DNA of 44,413 nt from Microbacterium sp. (GCA_017744855.1 JAGIAK010000011.1:1-44413); one strand, 5' to 3'. Shown: positions 24,610-32,594, counted from the stretch's first letter. Notes: generated by a model from the letters alone, not told the origin. Made by a program: numbers and translations.

Positions 24610-25602
24610 CTAGCCGACGAACGCCCAGAACAGGGCGCCGGCGTACAGCAGCGCCGCGAGCGACGTCAGCGCGAGCGCCACGACCAGCTCGCCGGGCTTT
24701 CGGTACGTCCACACGATGAGCAGCGCCGGCAGTGCCGCCAGCAGCGCGAGCAGCGCCAACCACGCGATCGGGAACAGCAGCGCGAGCACGACGGCGATGG
24801 CGAACGGCGCCAGCACGAAGAGCGTGTAGAGCACCTGCGTCGCCCGGCGGCCGATGAGCACCGTGAGCGTGCGCTTGCCGACGAGGCGGTCCTGGTCGAT
24901 GTCGCGCAGGTTGTTGGCGAGCAGCACCGCGCAGGCGAACAGGCCAGCGGCGATCGCACCGAGCCACGCCTGCTGCGGGAGGGCGAAGATCTGCACCCAC
25001 GTGGTGCCGAGAGTCGCGACGAGTCCGAAGAAGACGAACACGAACACCTCGCCCAGACCGAAGTACCCGTAGGGGCGCTTGCCGCCGGTGTAGAACCAGG
25101 CGGCGACGATGCACGCGGCGCCCACGGCCAGCATCCACCACTGCTGCGTGCGGATCACGATCGCGAGACCGGCCACCGCGGCGAGCGCGAAGAACACGAG
25201 CCCGATCACGAGCACGGTGCGCGGCTTCACCCTGCCCGACGCCGTGAGTCGGGCAGGGCCGACCCGGTGCGCGTCGGTGCCGCGGATGCCGTCGCTGTAG
25301 TCGTTCGTGAAGTTCACGCCGATCTGCAGGAAGACAGCCACTGCCAGGCAGGCCAGCGCGATGACCCAGTGGAACTCGGGGCCGGTGCTGCGCGCCGCCC
25401 CCGTGCCGATGACGACCGGCGCGATCGCGAGTGGCAGCGTGCGCAGACGTGCCGCGCCGATCCAATCGGCGGCCGTGACCGGGCCGAGCTCGACGACGGG
25501 CTTCTTCGCGGGGTTGCCGCTGGTGCGGACCGGTCGACGCGAGGTCTTCTTCTTGCGATTGGAGGATGCTGCCACGCAGGGAATCCTACTGGCAGCATCC
25601 AT
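24610..25602 (-). CDS. menA: 1,4-dihydroxy-2-naphthoate polyprenyltransferase
   Basis: A 330-residue integral membrane UbiA-type prenyltransferase that attaches the polyprenyl chain to dihydroxynaphthoate. First Asp motif: NFTNDYSDGIRGTD (D-x3-D) near residues 97-110; second: NNLRDIDQDRLVGKRTL near 226-242. Eight to nine hydrophobic helices follow a basic N terminus (SNRKKKTSRRPV). The ATG at 25600-25602 has GGAGG only three bases away; a GTG at 25573-25575 with AGGA eight bases upstream is a realistic alternative start. It appears to be the last gene of the cupin-DUF4287-DHFR-menA run (12 bp gap). Confidence 0.92.
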   Translation of the reverse strand: MDAASRIPCVAASSNRKKKTSRRPVRTSGNPAKKPVVELGPVTAADWIGAARLRTLPLAIAPVVIGTGAARSTGPEFHWVIALACLAVAVFLQIGVNFTNDYSDGIRGTDAHRVGPARLTASGRVKPRTVLVIGLVFFALAAVAGLAIVIRTQQWWMLAVGAACIVAAWFYTGGKRPYGYFGLGEVFVFVFFGLVATLGTTWVQIFALPQQAWLGAIAAGLFACAVLLANNLRDIDQDRLVGKRTLTVLIGRRATQVLYTLFVLAPFAIAVVLALLFPIAWLALLALLAALPALLIVWTYRKPGELVVALALTSLAALLYAGALFWAFVG

Positions 25603-25614
25603 GTCCCTCCGGTG

Positions 25615-26259
25615 TCAGCGACGCGTGAAGGTGACGTGCGTGACGCCGCTCTCCGCCACCTCGCTGCGCACGTCGTAATCGTTCTCGATGCCGCGCAGGC
25701 CGTCCCAGATGCGCTCGCCGCTGCCGATCACGAGGGGAGCGACGGCGAGGTGCATGCGGTCGATGAGCCCGGCGCGCAGGAACTGCCGCACGACGTCGAC
25801 GCCGCCGCCGATGCGCACATCCTTGCCACCGGCGGCCTGCACGGCGAGCGCCAGCGCCTCCTCCGGCGTCGCCTCGAGGAAGTGGAAGACGGTGCCGTTG
25901 GCGAACTCGATCGACTCACGGGGCGTGTGGGTGAGCACGTAGACCGGCACGTGGAAGGGCGGCTCCTCGCCCCACCAGCCGCGCCAGTCGGGATCGTCGC
26001 CGTGCTGGTGCAGTCCGAACATGCCGGCGCCCATGATCTCGGCGCCGACCTCCTCGAAATACTCAGCCGCATACCGCTCGTCGACACCGGTGGTGCCCTC
26101 GCCGGAGGTGTCGCCGAGCACGCGGGAGCGGAAGGTGCGGGTAGCGGTGTACGCCCCGACGAGCCGGCCCCAGTCCTCGCCGAACGGGTTCTCGGGTGTC
26201 TGGTCGGTGGTGGTCGCTGAGCCGTCGAGGGAGACGTTGAGATCGGCGCGAACGGTCAT
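25615..26259 (-). CDS. RibD/dihydrofolate-reductase-like protein
   Basis: A 214-residue protein of the RibD C-terminal/DHFR-like fold. It begins VRADLNVSLDGSATT, contains the dinucleotide-binding block VRIGGGVDVVRQFLRAGLID near residues 147-166 and the closing HLAVAPLVIGSGERIWDGL near 170-188. Family members are NADPH-dependent reductases of unknown substrates, frequently found in stress or resistance contexts rather than folate synthesis. 20 bp downstream of the DUF4287 gene on the same strand, and 12 bp before menA. Confidence 0.85.
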   Translation of the reverse strand: MTVRADLNVSLDGSATTTDQTPENPFGEDWGRLVGAYTATRTFRSRVLGDTSGEGTTGVDERYAAEYFEEVGAEIMGAGMFGLHQHGDDPDWRGWWGEEPPFHVPVYVLTHTPRESIEFANGTVFHFLEATPEEALALAVQAAGGKDVRIGGGVDVVRQFLRAGLIDRMHLAVAPLVIGSGERIWDGLRGIENDYDVRSEVAESGVTHVTFTRR

Positions 26260-26279
26260 GGTGGTGCTCCTTGCGGTGG

Positions 26280-26570
26280 TCAGAGTGCGGGGTTGGTCGC
26301 TTTGCCGTCGAGCCAGAGCGTGTCGGAGGCGTCGGCGTGCGTGCCGCCGCTGCCGACGTGCTTGTCACTGATCTGGGGCCCCTTGGTGATGACGTGCACG
26401 AGGGCCATGCCGTACCCGCGAGAGAGGTCGTAGTCGGTCTTCAACCACTCGAGGATCGGGCCGGCCTTGGTGTCTGGGCCGAAACCGCGCTCGGTGGCGA
26501 GGTCGAGGAACTGCCGCGGGGTGAGGCCGGTCTTGGTCTCGATGTTGTCGAGGTATGCCTGGAAGGACAT
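26280..26570 (-). CDS. DUF4287 domain protein
   Basis: A 96-residue soluble protein. It opens SFQAYLDNIETKTGLTPRQF, with AKAGPILEWLKTDYDLSRGY following: the helical pattern of DUF4287, whose function is unknown. The C terminus (SGGTHADASDTLWLDGK) is short and polar. The ATG has AGGAG nine bases upstream. It sits 17 bp after the cupin gene and is probably co-transcribed with it. Confidence 0.8.
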   Translation of the reverse strand: MSFQAYLDNIETKTGLTPRQFLDLATERGFGPDTKAGPILEWLKTDYDLSRGYGMALVHVITKGPQISDKHVGSGGTHADASDTLWLDGKATNPAL

Positions 26571-26587
26571 GCGTGATTCTCCTGTGG

Positions 26588-26950
26588 TCAGTCTTCGTCG
26601 AGGAAGGTCTGGATCATGATGGCGGATGCGTGGATGCAGAGGATGCGCAGCACGCCGGTACCGGCGTTCACGAAAGCGTGCGGAACGTACGCGGCAGCGG
26701 TGGCGGTGTCGCCGGCCTCGGCGAGCACGGTCTCGTCGCCGCGTGTGATGCGCGCCACGCCCTCGAGCACCACCCAGGTCTCGGAGTAGGGGTGCCAGTG
26801 CATCCCCGGACCTTCTCCCGGCTGGTTCTCGACGTAGAAGTACGACAGGTCGGCGCCGTGCGCCACGCCCTCGAACCGGCGGCTGCGGCCGGTGCCGATA
26901 CGGATGTCGGCATCGTGGACGACCTCTGCGGGGCGGACTGTGCTGTTCAT
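26588..26950 (-). CDS. cupin-domain protein
   Basis: A 120-residue single cupin barrel. Motif 1 is GPGMHWHPYSETWVVLEG (about residues 47-64; HxH, then E) and motif 2 AGDTATAAAYVPHAFVNAG (about 79-97), together supplying the usual His/His/Glu/His metal site. Small cupins of this type may bind metabolites or act as isomerases or dioxygenases; none is proven here. Divergent from a regulator gene at 26996 with only 45 bp between starts, so it probably heads the regulator's target operon. Confidence 0.85.
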   Translation of the reverse strand: MNSTVRPAEVVHDADIRIGTGRSRRFEGVAHGADLSYFYVENQPGEGPGMHWHPYSETWVVLEGVARITRGDETVLAEAGDTATAAAYVPHAFVNAGTGVLRILCIHASAIMIQTFLDED

Positions 26951-26983
26951 GGCTCCAGTCTCGACGCCCCCACCGACACGGCG

Positions 26984-27007
26984 TAGAGTTTCGATGTGGA
27001 TCGAAAC
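26984..27007 (+). promoter_or_regulatory. -10 box and inverted repeat over the regulator start codon
   Basis: TAGAGT (26984-26989) is followed after six bases by the GTG at 26996. The perfect inverted repeat GTTTCGAT-GTGG-ATCGAAAC (26988-27007) is centred on that start codon and overlaps the -10 box. It lies between the divergent cupin and regulator genes, so binding could block both transcription and, on a leaderless message, the start codon. Confidence 0.65.
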
Positions 27008-28021
27008 ACTCGTCCACTCGAGGGCGTGGATCATCCGGATCACCGCGTCGAGTTCCAGTTGAGCCCCGGCGACATCCAGGCGGTGCGCTTCGGCATCTCC
27101 CCGGGGCACGAGCTCGCGCACGCCGTCCGCGTGCTGCGGCGCCCCGCGCAGCATCCGCTGCAGTGGGGCTGGTTGCGCGCCGTGCGGGACCGACTGCCCA
27201 AGGCGAGCTTCGGACTGCTCGCCACGGTGATCGGCGACGACGGCTACCTCCCCGATTTCGTCACCGCTGCACCGCACTGGGACCTGACTCCGGAAGCCGA
27301 GCTCGAGGCGCTGCGGGTCGCGGACCTCGACGCGATGCGCGTGGACCTCGGGAAGATGATCGTGCGGTCTTCCGGCAGCAGGCAGACTGCGTTGCGGGAT
27401 ATGCGCGAGCATCCGGTGCGGGCACGCCGCCTGATCGCCGATGCGTGGTCGGAGGTGTGGGACGCCGTGCTGGCGCCCGTGTGGCCGCAACTCGACCGGC
27501 TGCTCAGGGCCGACATCGCCGTGCGGGCCCGCACCATCGCGAGCGACGGCATCGCGGGGATGGCGGGCGGGCTGCACCCCAACGTGAGCTGGGGCGAGAG
27601 CACGGTGCGCGTGCGGCTGCGCCGGCACAGCGAGCAGGTCGACTGCCGTGGCGGCGGGCTCGTCTTGGCGCCGTCGGTGATGTCGTCGTGGGGCTGCATG
27701 GTCATCACCGAGCCGCCGGCGCAGCCGACTCTCTTCTACCCTGCACGGGGTGTGACAGCGGGGTGGGCTCGCGACCACGCCGAGATCACCGGGTCGCTCG
27801 GCGCCCTGCTCGGCCCCGCCCGTGCCGGCATCCTGCTCGCCGCAGGCACAGCGCGCACCACCTCGCAGGTCGCCGCGGATGCCGGGCTCGCCGTGTCGAC
27901 GGCCTCCCACCACCTCACGGTGCTGCGCGACGCCGGACTGATCGCGAGCGAACGCGATGGTGCGCGGATGCTGCACCTGCGCACCCCGCTCGGCGAGGCG
28001 ATGGTCGGCGCCGTGCTCTGA
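26996..28021 (+). CDS. ArsR/DUF5937-type helix-turn-helix regulator
   Basis: A 341-residue regulator. The N-terminal 250 residues are a domain of the DUF5937 type, opening with VEFQLSPGDIQAVRFGISPG and ending with APSVMSSWGCMVITEPPAQP and LFYPARGV. A C-terminal winged helix (about 265-341) includes LGALLGPARAGILLAAGTA, TSQVAADAGLAVSTASHHLTVLRDAGLI and RMLHLRTPLG. The inverted layout, with the DNA-binding domain at the C terminus, is seen in this group. Start is GTG and the transcript is probably leaderless; a palindrome over the start suggests autoregulation. It likely controls the divergent cupin operon including menA. Confidence 0.75.
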   Translation: MDRNTRPLEGVDHPDHRVEFQLSPGDIQAVRFGISPGHELAHAVRVLRRPAQHPLQWGWLRAVRDRLPKASFGLLATVIGDDGYLPDFVTAAPHWDLTPEAELEALRVADLDAMRVDLGKMIVRSSGSRQTALRDMREHPVRARRLIADAWSEVWDAVLAPVWPQLDRLLRADIAVRARTIASDGIAGMAGGLHPNVSWGESTVRVRLRRHSEQVDCRGGGLVLAPSVMSSWGCMVITEPPAQPTLFYPARGVTAGWARDHAEITGSLGALLGPARAGILLAAGTARTTSQVAADAGLAVSTASHHLTVLRDAGLIASERDGARMLHLRTPLGEAMVGAVL

Positions 28022-28043
28022 GCACCACGCCGACCACGGGACG

Positions 28044-28835
28044 TCAGTGCGCGTAGTCGGTGTTGTTGACCCACTCGACGGCCCAGGCGCCCTGCGCGTA
28101 GACGAGCTTGTTGACCGCGCCGTTGTGCAGCTCGCCCTCGACGCTCGCGCCGAGCGATTCGAGCAGCGCGATGGTGGACATGCCGCTGGACACGGCGAGG
28201 ATCGTCCCGCCGTAGCGTCGCGGCATCGTGCGATCGGATGCCGCGGCCGTGAGCGCATCGAGCATGCGGGCCGCCACCTGGGCGTGCGTCTCGGCGGGGA
28301 GTTCCGGCTTCGGGTTGCTCCGGACGAACGCGTCCATGATCTGGGCGAGGGTCGCGTCGAAGGGGTGCTGCGGGTCGGGCAGGTAGGGCAGCATCGCGGG
28401 GAGCGCCGCGGACTGTTTCTCGCCTTCCCATCCCCCGTAGGCGGCCTCGCGGAGCCCGAACACGCGGGTCGGGGAGAGTCGCGACCCTGCCGCCTCCAGG
28501 ATGCCGGTGGCTGTCTGGAAATGCCGCACGGTGTCTGCGGAGTACGCGGCGTCGAAGCCGCCGATCTCGGCCGCGAGGTTGCGGCCCACCGCGGACGCGG
28601 TCTCGATCCCCTGCGCGGTGAGCGGGGAGTCCGACCAGCCCTGCACGCGGCCGGTGAGGTTCAACCAGGTCTGACCGTGGCGGACGAGGTAGACGGTGAC
28701 CGCCTTGCCCGCACCGCCCTTGCCCGCACCGCCCTTCGGCGCGGCGACGGCTGGTGCGGCAGTTCCGGCGGCGGCTCCGGCGAGCGCTGTGCTGCCGAGG
28801 GCGAGCAGGGCGGTGCGACGGGTGATCTCGGGCAC
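28044..28835 (-). CDS. exported histidine-phosphatase-like protein with altered active site
   Basis: A 263-residue protein. The N terminus has a twin arginine and hydrophobic core (TRRTALLALGSTALAGAAAG), a Tat- or Sec-type signal, then a GGAGKGGAGK linker. The phosphoglycerate-mutase-like domain starts with LVRHGQTWLN (R52, H53), with DSPLTAQG, SADTVRHFQTATG and LREAAYGGWEG (E130) in place. The second catalytic block reads AVSSGMS, so Ser217 stands where His is expected. It may have lost phosphatase activity. GTG start with GGAG five bases upstream. The nearest regulator candidates are the palindromes at 28871-28904. Confidence 0.85.
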   Translation of the reverse strand: MPEITRRTALLALGSTALAGAAAGTAAPAVAAPKGGAGKGGAGKAVTVYLVRHGQTWLNLTGRVQGWSDSPLTAQGIETASAVGRNLAAEIGGFDAAYSADTVRHFQTATGILEAAGSRLSPTRVFGLREAAYGGWEGEKQSAALPAMLPYLPDPQHPFDATLAQIMDAFVRSNPKPELPAETHAQVAARMLDALTAAASDRTMPRRYGGTILAVSSGMSTIALLESLGASVEGELHNGAVNKLVYAQGAWAVEWVNNTDYAH

Positions 28836-28870
28836 GGCATCTCCTTTGATGGCGGGGTCACTGAAAGCCG

Positions 28871-28904
28871 AACGGCGTTCTACATTCGAATACTAACGGC
28901 GTTC
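28871..28904 (-). promoter_or_regulatory. repeat-bearing region upstream of the phosphatase-like gene
   Basis: AACGGCGTTC occurs at 28871-28880 and 28895-28904, flanking the palindrome ATTCGAAT (about 28884-28891). The first copy is itself palindromic in context (GAAC-GGC-GTTC). Such spacing suggests a regulator binding upstream of the gene that starts at 28835. Confidence 0.4.
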
Positions 28905-28942
28905 GGGATTCGAGCGGAAGTCCCGGCTCGAGATGCGCGGCG

Positions 28943-29398
28943 TCACTCCCCCGCGACGGGGATGATGGGGCGGTGCTCGTAGTAGGTCTGCAGCACGACA
29001 GTGGTGCGGGTGCTCACGTTGGCCGCGAGGCGGATGTCGCGCACGAGCTCCTCCAGCGCGCGCGGCGACGGGACACGCACGAACAGCATGTAGCTGGCGT
29101 CTCCCGCGATGGAGTGGCAGGCCTCGATCGCCTCGAGGTGCTCCAGCAGCTCCGGCGCGTTGTCAGGCTGGGCGGGGTCGAGAGGGGTGATCTCGATGAA
29201 TGCCGAAAGCGGGGTGCCGACCTGCTCAGGGTCGAGGATCGCCCGATAGCCGGCGATGACGCCCCGCGTCTCCAGTCGCTTCAGCCGCGACTGGACGGCA
29301 GAGACCGAGAGTCCGACGGCATCCGACAGCTGAGCGAGGGTGACGCGACCGTCACGGGAGACCTCGGCAAGGATCGCGCGGTCGACAGAGTCATCCAT
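28943..29398 (-). CDS. Lrp/AsnC-family transcriptional regulator
   Basis: A 151-residue regulator. Residues 1-50 are the AsnC-type helix-turn-helix (DDSVDRAILAEVSRDGRV, then LAQLSDAVGLSVSAVQSRLK and RLETRGVIAGY), and residues 65-140 the RAM ligand-binding domain (GTPLSAFIEITP, SIAGDASYMLFVRV, STRTTVVLQTYYEH). Length is normal for a full-size Lrp. It is divergent from the DUF6421 gene with 70 bp between them, containing AT-rich inverted arms, so it most likely controls that gene and itself; an amino acid may be the effector. Confidence 0.9.
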   Translation of the reverse strand: MDDSVDRAILAEVSRDGRVTLAQLSDAVGLSVSAVQSRLKRLETRGVIAGYRAILDPEQVGTPLSAFIEITPLDPAQPDNAPELLEHLEAIEACHSIAGDASYMLFVRVPSPRALEELVRDIRLAANVSTRTTVVLQTYYEHRPIIPVAGE

Positions 29399-29468
29399 AC
29401 GTGAAATAATATCGGTAGATGCCGGCTATCGCCGGAATATTTCCTGCAATTCGCGATCGGAGGTCCCG
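29399..29468. promoter_or_regulatory. AT-rich divergent promoter between Lrp-type and DUF6421 genes
   Basis: GAAATA (29403-29408) and TATTTC (29438-29443) form inverted arms around ATATCGG...CCGGAATA; the stretch is AT-rich against its surroundings, as Lrp sites usually are. GGAGG lies five bases before the DUF6421 ATG at 29469. Confidence 0.5.
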
Positions 29469-30899
29469 ATGTCCCTCACCACCACCCCCAGCAACGCTCT
29501 CATCGGCGAACCCGAGGTCGTCGAGGACGCGTCGACCGCCGAGCAGTCCGCCGCCTGGGCGCAGCTCAAGGACGCCGCCATCGCGATCCGCGAGCTGCAG
29601 GTCAAGGACGGCTCGATCCCGGACACCGCGCATCACGCCGCGGCCCGCGAGTACGTCGGCGCCATCACGTCCGGCATCCGCGCGCTGGCTCCGGCCTTCC
29701 CGCACGACGCCGAGTACCTCGCCGCGTCGATCGTCGACTTCGACCGCTGGGTCGCGGAGGGCTTCGGCGTGCCGGACTTCCTCGACTCGCTCGTGACGTT
29801 CCAGCCGCAGCAGCATCGCATCGACGGCATCCGCCACCTGGTGATCTTCCCGATGTACACGCAGAACGGCTCGAGCGACCGCCTCGTCGAGGCGCTCATC
29901 GTCGAGACGATCTGGCCGGAGTTCATCGCCGCCCTCGAGGCCGGCGACTACGGCAACAAGCTGTTCGTCTCGCTGCGCCTGGTGGACTTCACTCCGGGAT
30001 ACGACACGAACTCCGCGGTGCTGTTCCCCGAGACCGTCGCGATGCGCGAGATCCCCTCGTTCACGTGGGGGGCGATCTTCCAGGACCGTGAGGCCGCACG
30101 CTACCGCCGTGTCGTGCGCGCGGCATCCGAGATCACCAACCTCGACCTGCCCGAGCGCGCGGCGGCGATGCTCGACGACCAGGCGCTGACCGAGCGCGCG
30201 TTCGTGATGTGGGACATCATCCACGACCGCACGCACATGCGCGGCGACCTGCCGTTCGACCCGTTCATGATCAAGCAGCGGATGCCGTTCTTCCTCTACT
30301 CGCTCGAGGAGATGCGCTGCGACATGACCGCGTTCCGCGAGTCGGTTCGCATCCAGCGTGCGCTGACCGCTCGCGTGGAGGCCGGTGAGGAGCTGACCGC
30401 CGCTGAGCGGGAGATGCTCGAGCACGCGCCTCTCGTGCAGTACGCCGTGATCTTCGACCGCATCTTCCGCTTCGCGATCACCGGCACCCGCGTGCGCAAC
30501 TACGACGCCGTCGGCGGACAGCTGCTGTTCGCGTGGCTGCACCAGCGCGGAGTGCTGCACTGGACGGACACCGCTCTCGCGTTCGACTGGGAGAACGTGC
30601 CCGACGCCGTCGTGGCGCTCGGCGACGCGATCGACGACCTGTACTGGCACTCGATCGACCGCCCGAAGGTCGCCCACTGGCTCGCGGCCTACGAACTGGT
30701 CCGCGGCACGCTCACCCCGCACCCCGCTTCGCAGTGGGCCCGCGGCCTGTCCGACGAGATCCTCGCCGGAGCGCCGAAGGGCTACACCGACGCGGTCATG
30801 GACGACGAGTTCCCGCTGTCGATGTTCTTCGAGACCCTCGACAAGAAGATGAAGCCCGTCATCGAATCGACCGTCGGCATCCGCGGCACCGACGACTGA
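29469..30899 (+). CDS. DUF6421 family protein, possible zincin-like metal site
   Basis: A 476-residue cytoplasmic protein that I place in the uncharacterised DUF6421 family. Most of it is helical. Residues 249-264 read DIIHDRTHMRGDLPFD, giving H252-D-x-x-H256, followed by LEEMRCDMTAF at 279-289 (E281-x3-D285), a spacing like the HExxH...ExxxD of gluzincin metallopeptidases but with Asp for the catalytic Glu. That reading is inference. The gene has a good GGAGG site and is divergent from an Lrp-type regulator; an SDR gene follows after 340 bp. Substrate, partner and process are unknown. Confidence 0.75.
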   Translation: MSLTTTPSNALIGEPEVVEDASTAEQSAAWAQLKDAAIAIRELQVKDGSIPDTAHHAAAREYVGAITSGIRALAPAFPHDAEYLAASIVDFDRWVAEGFGVPDFLDSLVTFQPQQHRIDGIRHLVIFPMYTQNGSSDRLVEALIVETIWPEFIAALEAGDYGNKLFVSLRLVDFTPGYDTNSAVLFPETVAMREIPSFTWGAIFQDREAARYRRVVRAASEITNLDLPERAAAMLDDQALTERAFVMWDIIHDRTHMRGDLPFDPFMIKQRMPFFLYSLEEMRCDMTAFRESVRIQRALTARVEAGEELTAAEREMLEHAPLVQYAVIFDRIFRFAITGTRVRNYDAVGGQLLFAWLHQRGVLHWTDTALAFDWENVPDAVVALGDAIDDLYWHSIDRPKVAHWLAAYELVRGTLTPHPASQWARGLSDEILAGAPKGYTDAVMDDEFPLSMFFETLDKKMKPVIESTVGIRGTDD

Positions 30900-30932
30900 G
30901 ACGTCTCCGGAACCGGGGCCGGGAGCCGGGTT

Positions 30933-31040
30933 CCGGGCTCTCGTTCCCCGGTCTCCAGCTTCCGAAACCGGGCTCTCGTCCGCCGTGCCTCCGCCCGGTC
31001 TCTAGTGCCCCGTGCCCGGCTTTCAGACCCGGGCTCTCGT
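30933..31040 (+). repeat. three copies of CCGGGCTCTCGT in the DUF6421-SDR gap
   Basis: The 12-mer is at 30933-30944, 30968-30979 and 31029-31040; between copies lie CCCGGTCTC variants (30948 and 30994 areas). The gap 30900-31239 contains no credible gene; open frames across it are low-complexity and repetitive. Confidence 0.6.
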
Positions 31041-31046
31041 CCTCGA

Positions 31047-31128
31047 ATCCGAATTTCGGATGACGTGCCGTTTCTCGGACGATCCGCGCAGGATCGTCCG
31101 AGAAACGCGTGCCGGTCCGAAAATCGGA
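31047..31128. other. nested palindromes including a 17-bp perfect stem
   Basis: CGTTTCTCGGACGATCC (31069-31085) and its exact complement (31091-31107) form a 17-bp stem with a five-base loop. It is flanked at about equal distance by ATCCGAATTTCGGAT (31047-31061) and TCCGAAAATCGGA (31116-31128), each a smaller palindrome. No T tract follows, so it is not a normal intrinsic terminator. It lies between two genes on the same strand. Confidence 0.75.
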
Positions 31129-31239
31129 AGTACGGCGACGGATACGGCACGAAAAACGAAATCGTCCGGGGAGATGGATGCCGCACGAAGAGACCGATGC
31201 GGGCAGGGAAACACCGAAGCAGTCAGGAAAGGACTCAGT

Positions 31240-31875
31240 GTGAAAGAGCGCACCATCGTGATCGCCGGCGCCACCAGCGAGGCCGGCCTGGCTGTCACCC
31301 GAGCGCTGGTCGCGTCAGGCGCGCGCGTCGTCGCGACCGGACGGGATGCCGGGCGTCTCCGCCCCCTCGCGGATGCCGGCGCAGACGTGGAGGTCTCGGA
31401 CGCGACCTCGGTCGAGGAGATGACCCGCCTCGCCTCGCGTCTCGGCACGGTCGACGGCGTGATCCCCCTCGTCGGTGGATGGCGAGGCGGCGGCGGGCTC
31501 GCGGGGCAGTCGGATGCCGACTTCGACGCCCTGTTGCCCGCCCTGCAGGCGGTGCGCGCTACGAGCCGCGCCTTCGACGAGGCGCTGCGCGCCTCAGAGG
31601 CGGGACGCTTCGCCGTCGTGTCGTCGACGGCGGTCGCCCGGCCGCTCGCCGGCGGGGCGAACTACGCCGCGATGAAGGCGGCGAGCGAGGCGTGGACCCG
31701 CGCGGTCGCCCAGGGCTACGCCAAGGCCGCCCGAGACACCGCTGAGCCACTGCGCACGGCATCCGTCGTCTTCCGCACGAAAGGCGCCCTGGACCCTGCG
31801 GTTCTCGCTCCGGCCGTGCTCGCTCTGTGGACTGCAGACGCCGCCGACGTGAACGATCGCATCATCGACCTCTGA
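31240..31875 (+). CDS. short-chain dehydrogenase/reductase
   Basis: A 211-residue SDR. The nucleotide-binding glycine motif is IAGATSEAGLA near residues 8-18, the acidic/basic adenine-site residue region is VVATGRD, the catalytic Ser is in VVSSTAVARP and the YxxxK pair in NYAAMKAASEA. It is shorter than typical classical SDRs (about 250), lacking part of the substrate loop. The GTG start has AGGA six bases upstream. In line with the DUF6421 gene; a shared pathway is plausible but unproven. Confidence 0.85.
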   Translation: MKERTIVIAGATSEAGLAVTRALVASGARVVATGRDAGRLRPLADAGADVEVSDATSVEEMTRLASRLGTVDGVIPLVGGWRGGGGLAGQSDADFDALLPALQAVRATSRAFDEALRASEAGRFAVVSSTAVARPLAGGANYAAMKAASEAWTRAVAQGYAKAARDTAEPLRTASVVFRTKGALDPAVLAPAVLALWTADAADVNDRIIDL

Positions 31876-31977
31876 CCCACCCGGGTGCAGCCTCGTCTGA
31901 CCGTACGCACCCGCTCCTGTCCGACCCGGCCCGTCCCGGTGGCGTCCCAGTGGCGCCCCGGTGCTTTCGGGCGTCAC

Positions 31978-32592
31978 TCAGAGGTCGCGCCGCATCACGA
32001 CGCGCCGTGTTGTGGGACGGCTGACTTCGGCGAATCCCGCGCCAAGGAACGGGCCGACAGCGCCGACGTTCATCTCGTCCCAGGACACGGTCGAGCCGCC
32101 GGTGAGCATCGGGTACCCCTCGATCGCTCGTGCACCCCGGGCACGTGCGTGCTCGACGGCCGCGGCGATCATCGGCGACGTCAAACCTCTCCCCCGGTAG
32201 CCCGGCCGCACAATCAGGCAAGCGACCGCCCAGACCGACTCGTCGTCATGGCTCTCGTCCCGCCCTTTCCAGGGCACCGGCGATCCGCGCAACCGCCCGT
32301 AGACGCTCCGGCGATCGACGGCGCACCAGGCGACCGGCTCCTCGCCGAGATAGCCCACCAGACCGATGGTGTCGCGAGCCCGTGGATCTCCGCAGTTCAC
32401 CTCGCTGCGGAGGAGGTCACGACGCTCCTCAACGGGCATGTGCCACCAGTCGCCGTCGCCGAGCCGCTGCCGTTCGCATTGACAGCGCCCCGCCGTGCCA
32501 GTGAGGATCGCCTGCAGGTCGTCCCACGCGGCCTCGTTGGCCGGCACGATCCGCAGCGGCTCTCCCTCGTCGGCGCGTTCTCCCCTGCTCAT
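31978..32592 (-). CDS. GNAT-family N-acetyltransferase
   Basis: A 204-residue GNAT enzyme. The acetyl-CoA loop is VACLIVRPGYRGRGLTSPMI (R/Q-x-x-G-x-G/A variant), followed by AAAVEHARARGARAIEGYPM and a GFAEVSRPTTRRVVMRRDL closing strand. The N terminus has a Cys-rich segment (GRCQCERQRLGDGDWWHM) shared by a group of GNATs of unknown substrate. It starts two bases after the MFS stop, so the two are one transcription unit. Confidence 0.85.
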   Translation of the reverse strand: MSRGERADEGEPLRIVPANEAAWDDLQAILTGTAGRCQCERQRLGDGDWWHMPVEERRDLLRSEVNCGDPRARDTIGLVGYLGEEPVAWCAVDRRSVYGRLRGSPVPWKGRDESHDDESVWAVACLIVRPGYRGRGLTSPMIAAAVEHARARGARAIEGYPMLTGGSTVSWDEMNVGAVGPFLGAGFAEVSRPTTRRVVMRRDL

Positions 32593-32594
32593 GG

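Noticed and set aside
31069..31107. Intrinsic terminator after the DUF6421 gene
   Set aside because: The stem is strong but there is no following T run and it is 170 bp beyond the stop with flanking palindromes; listed as a structural element instead.
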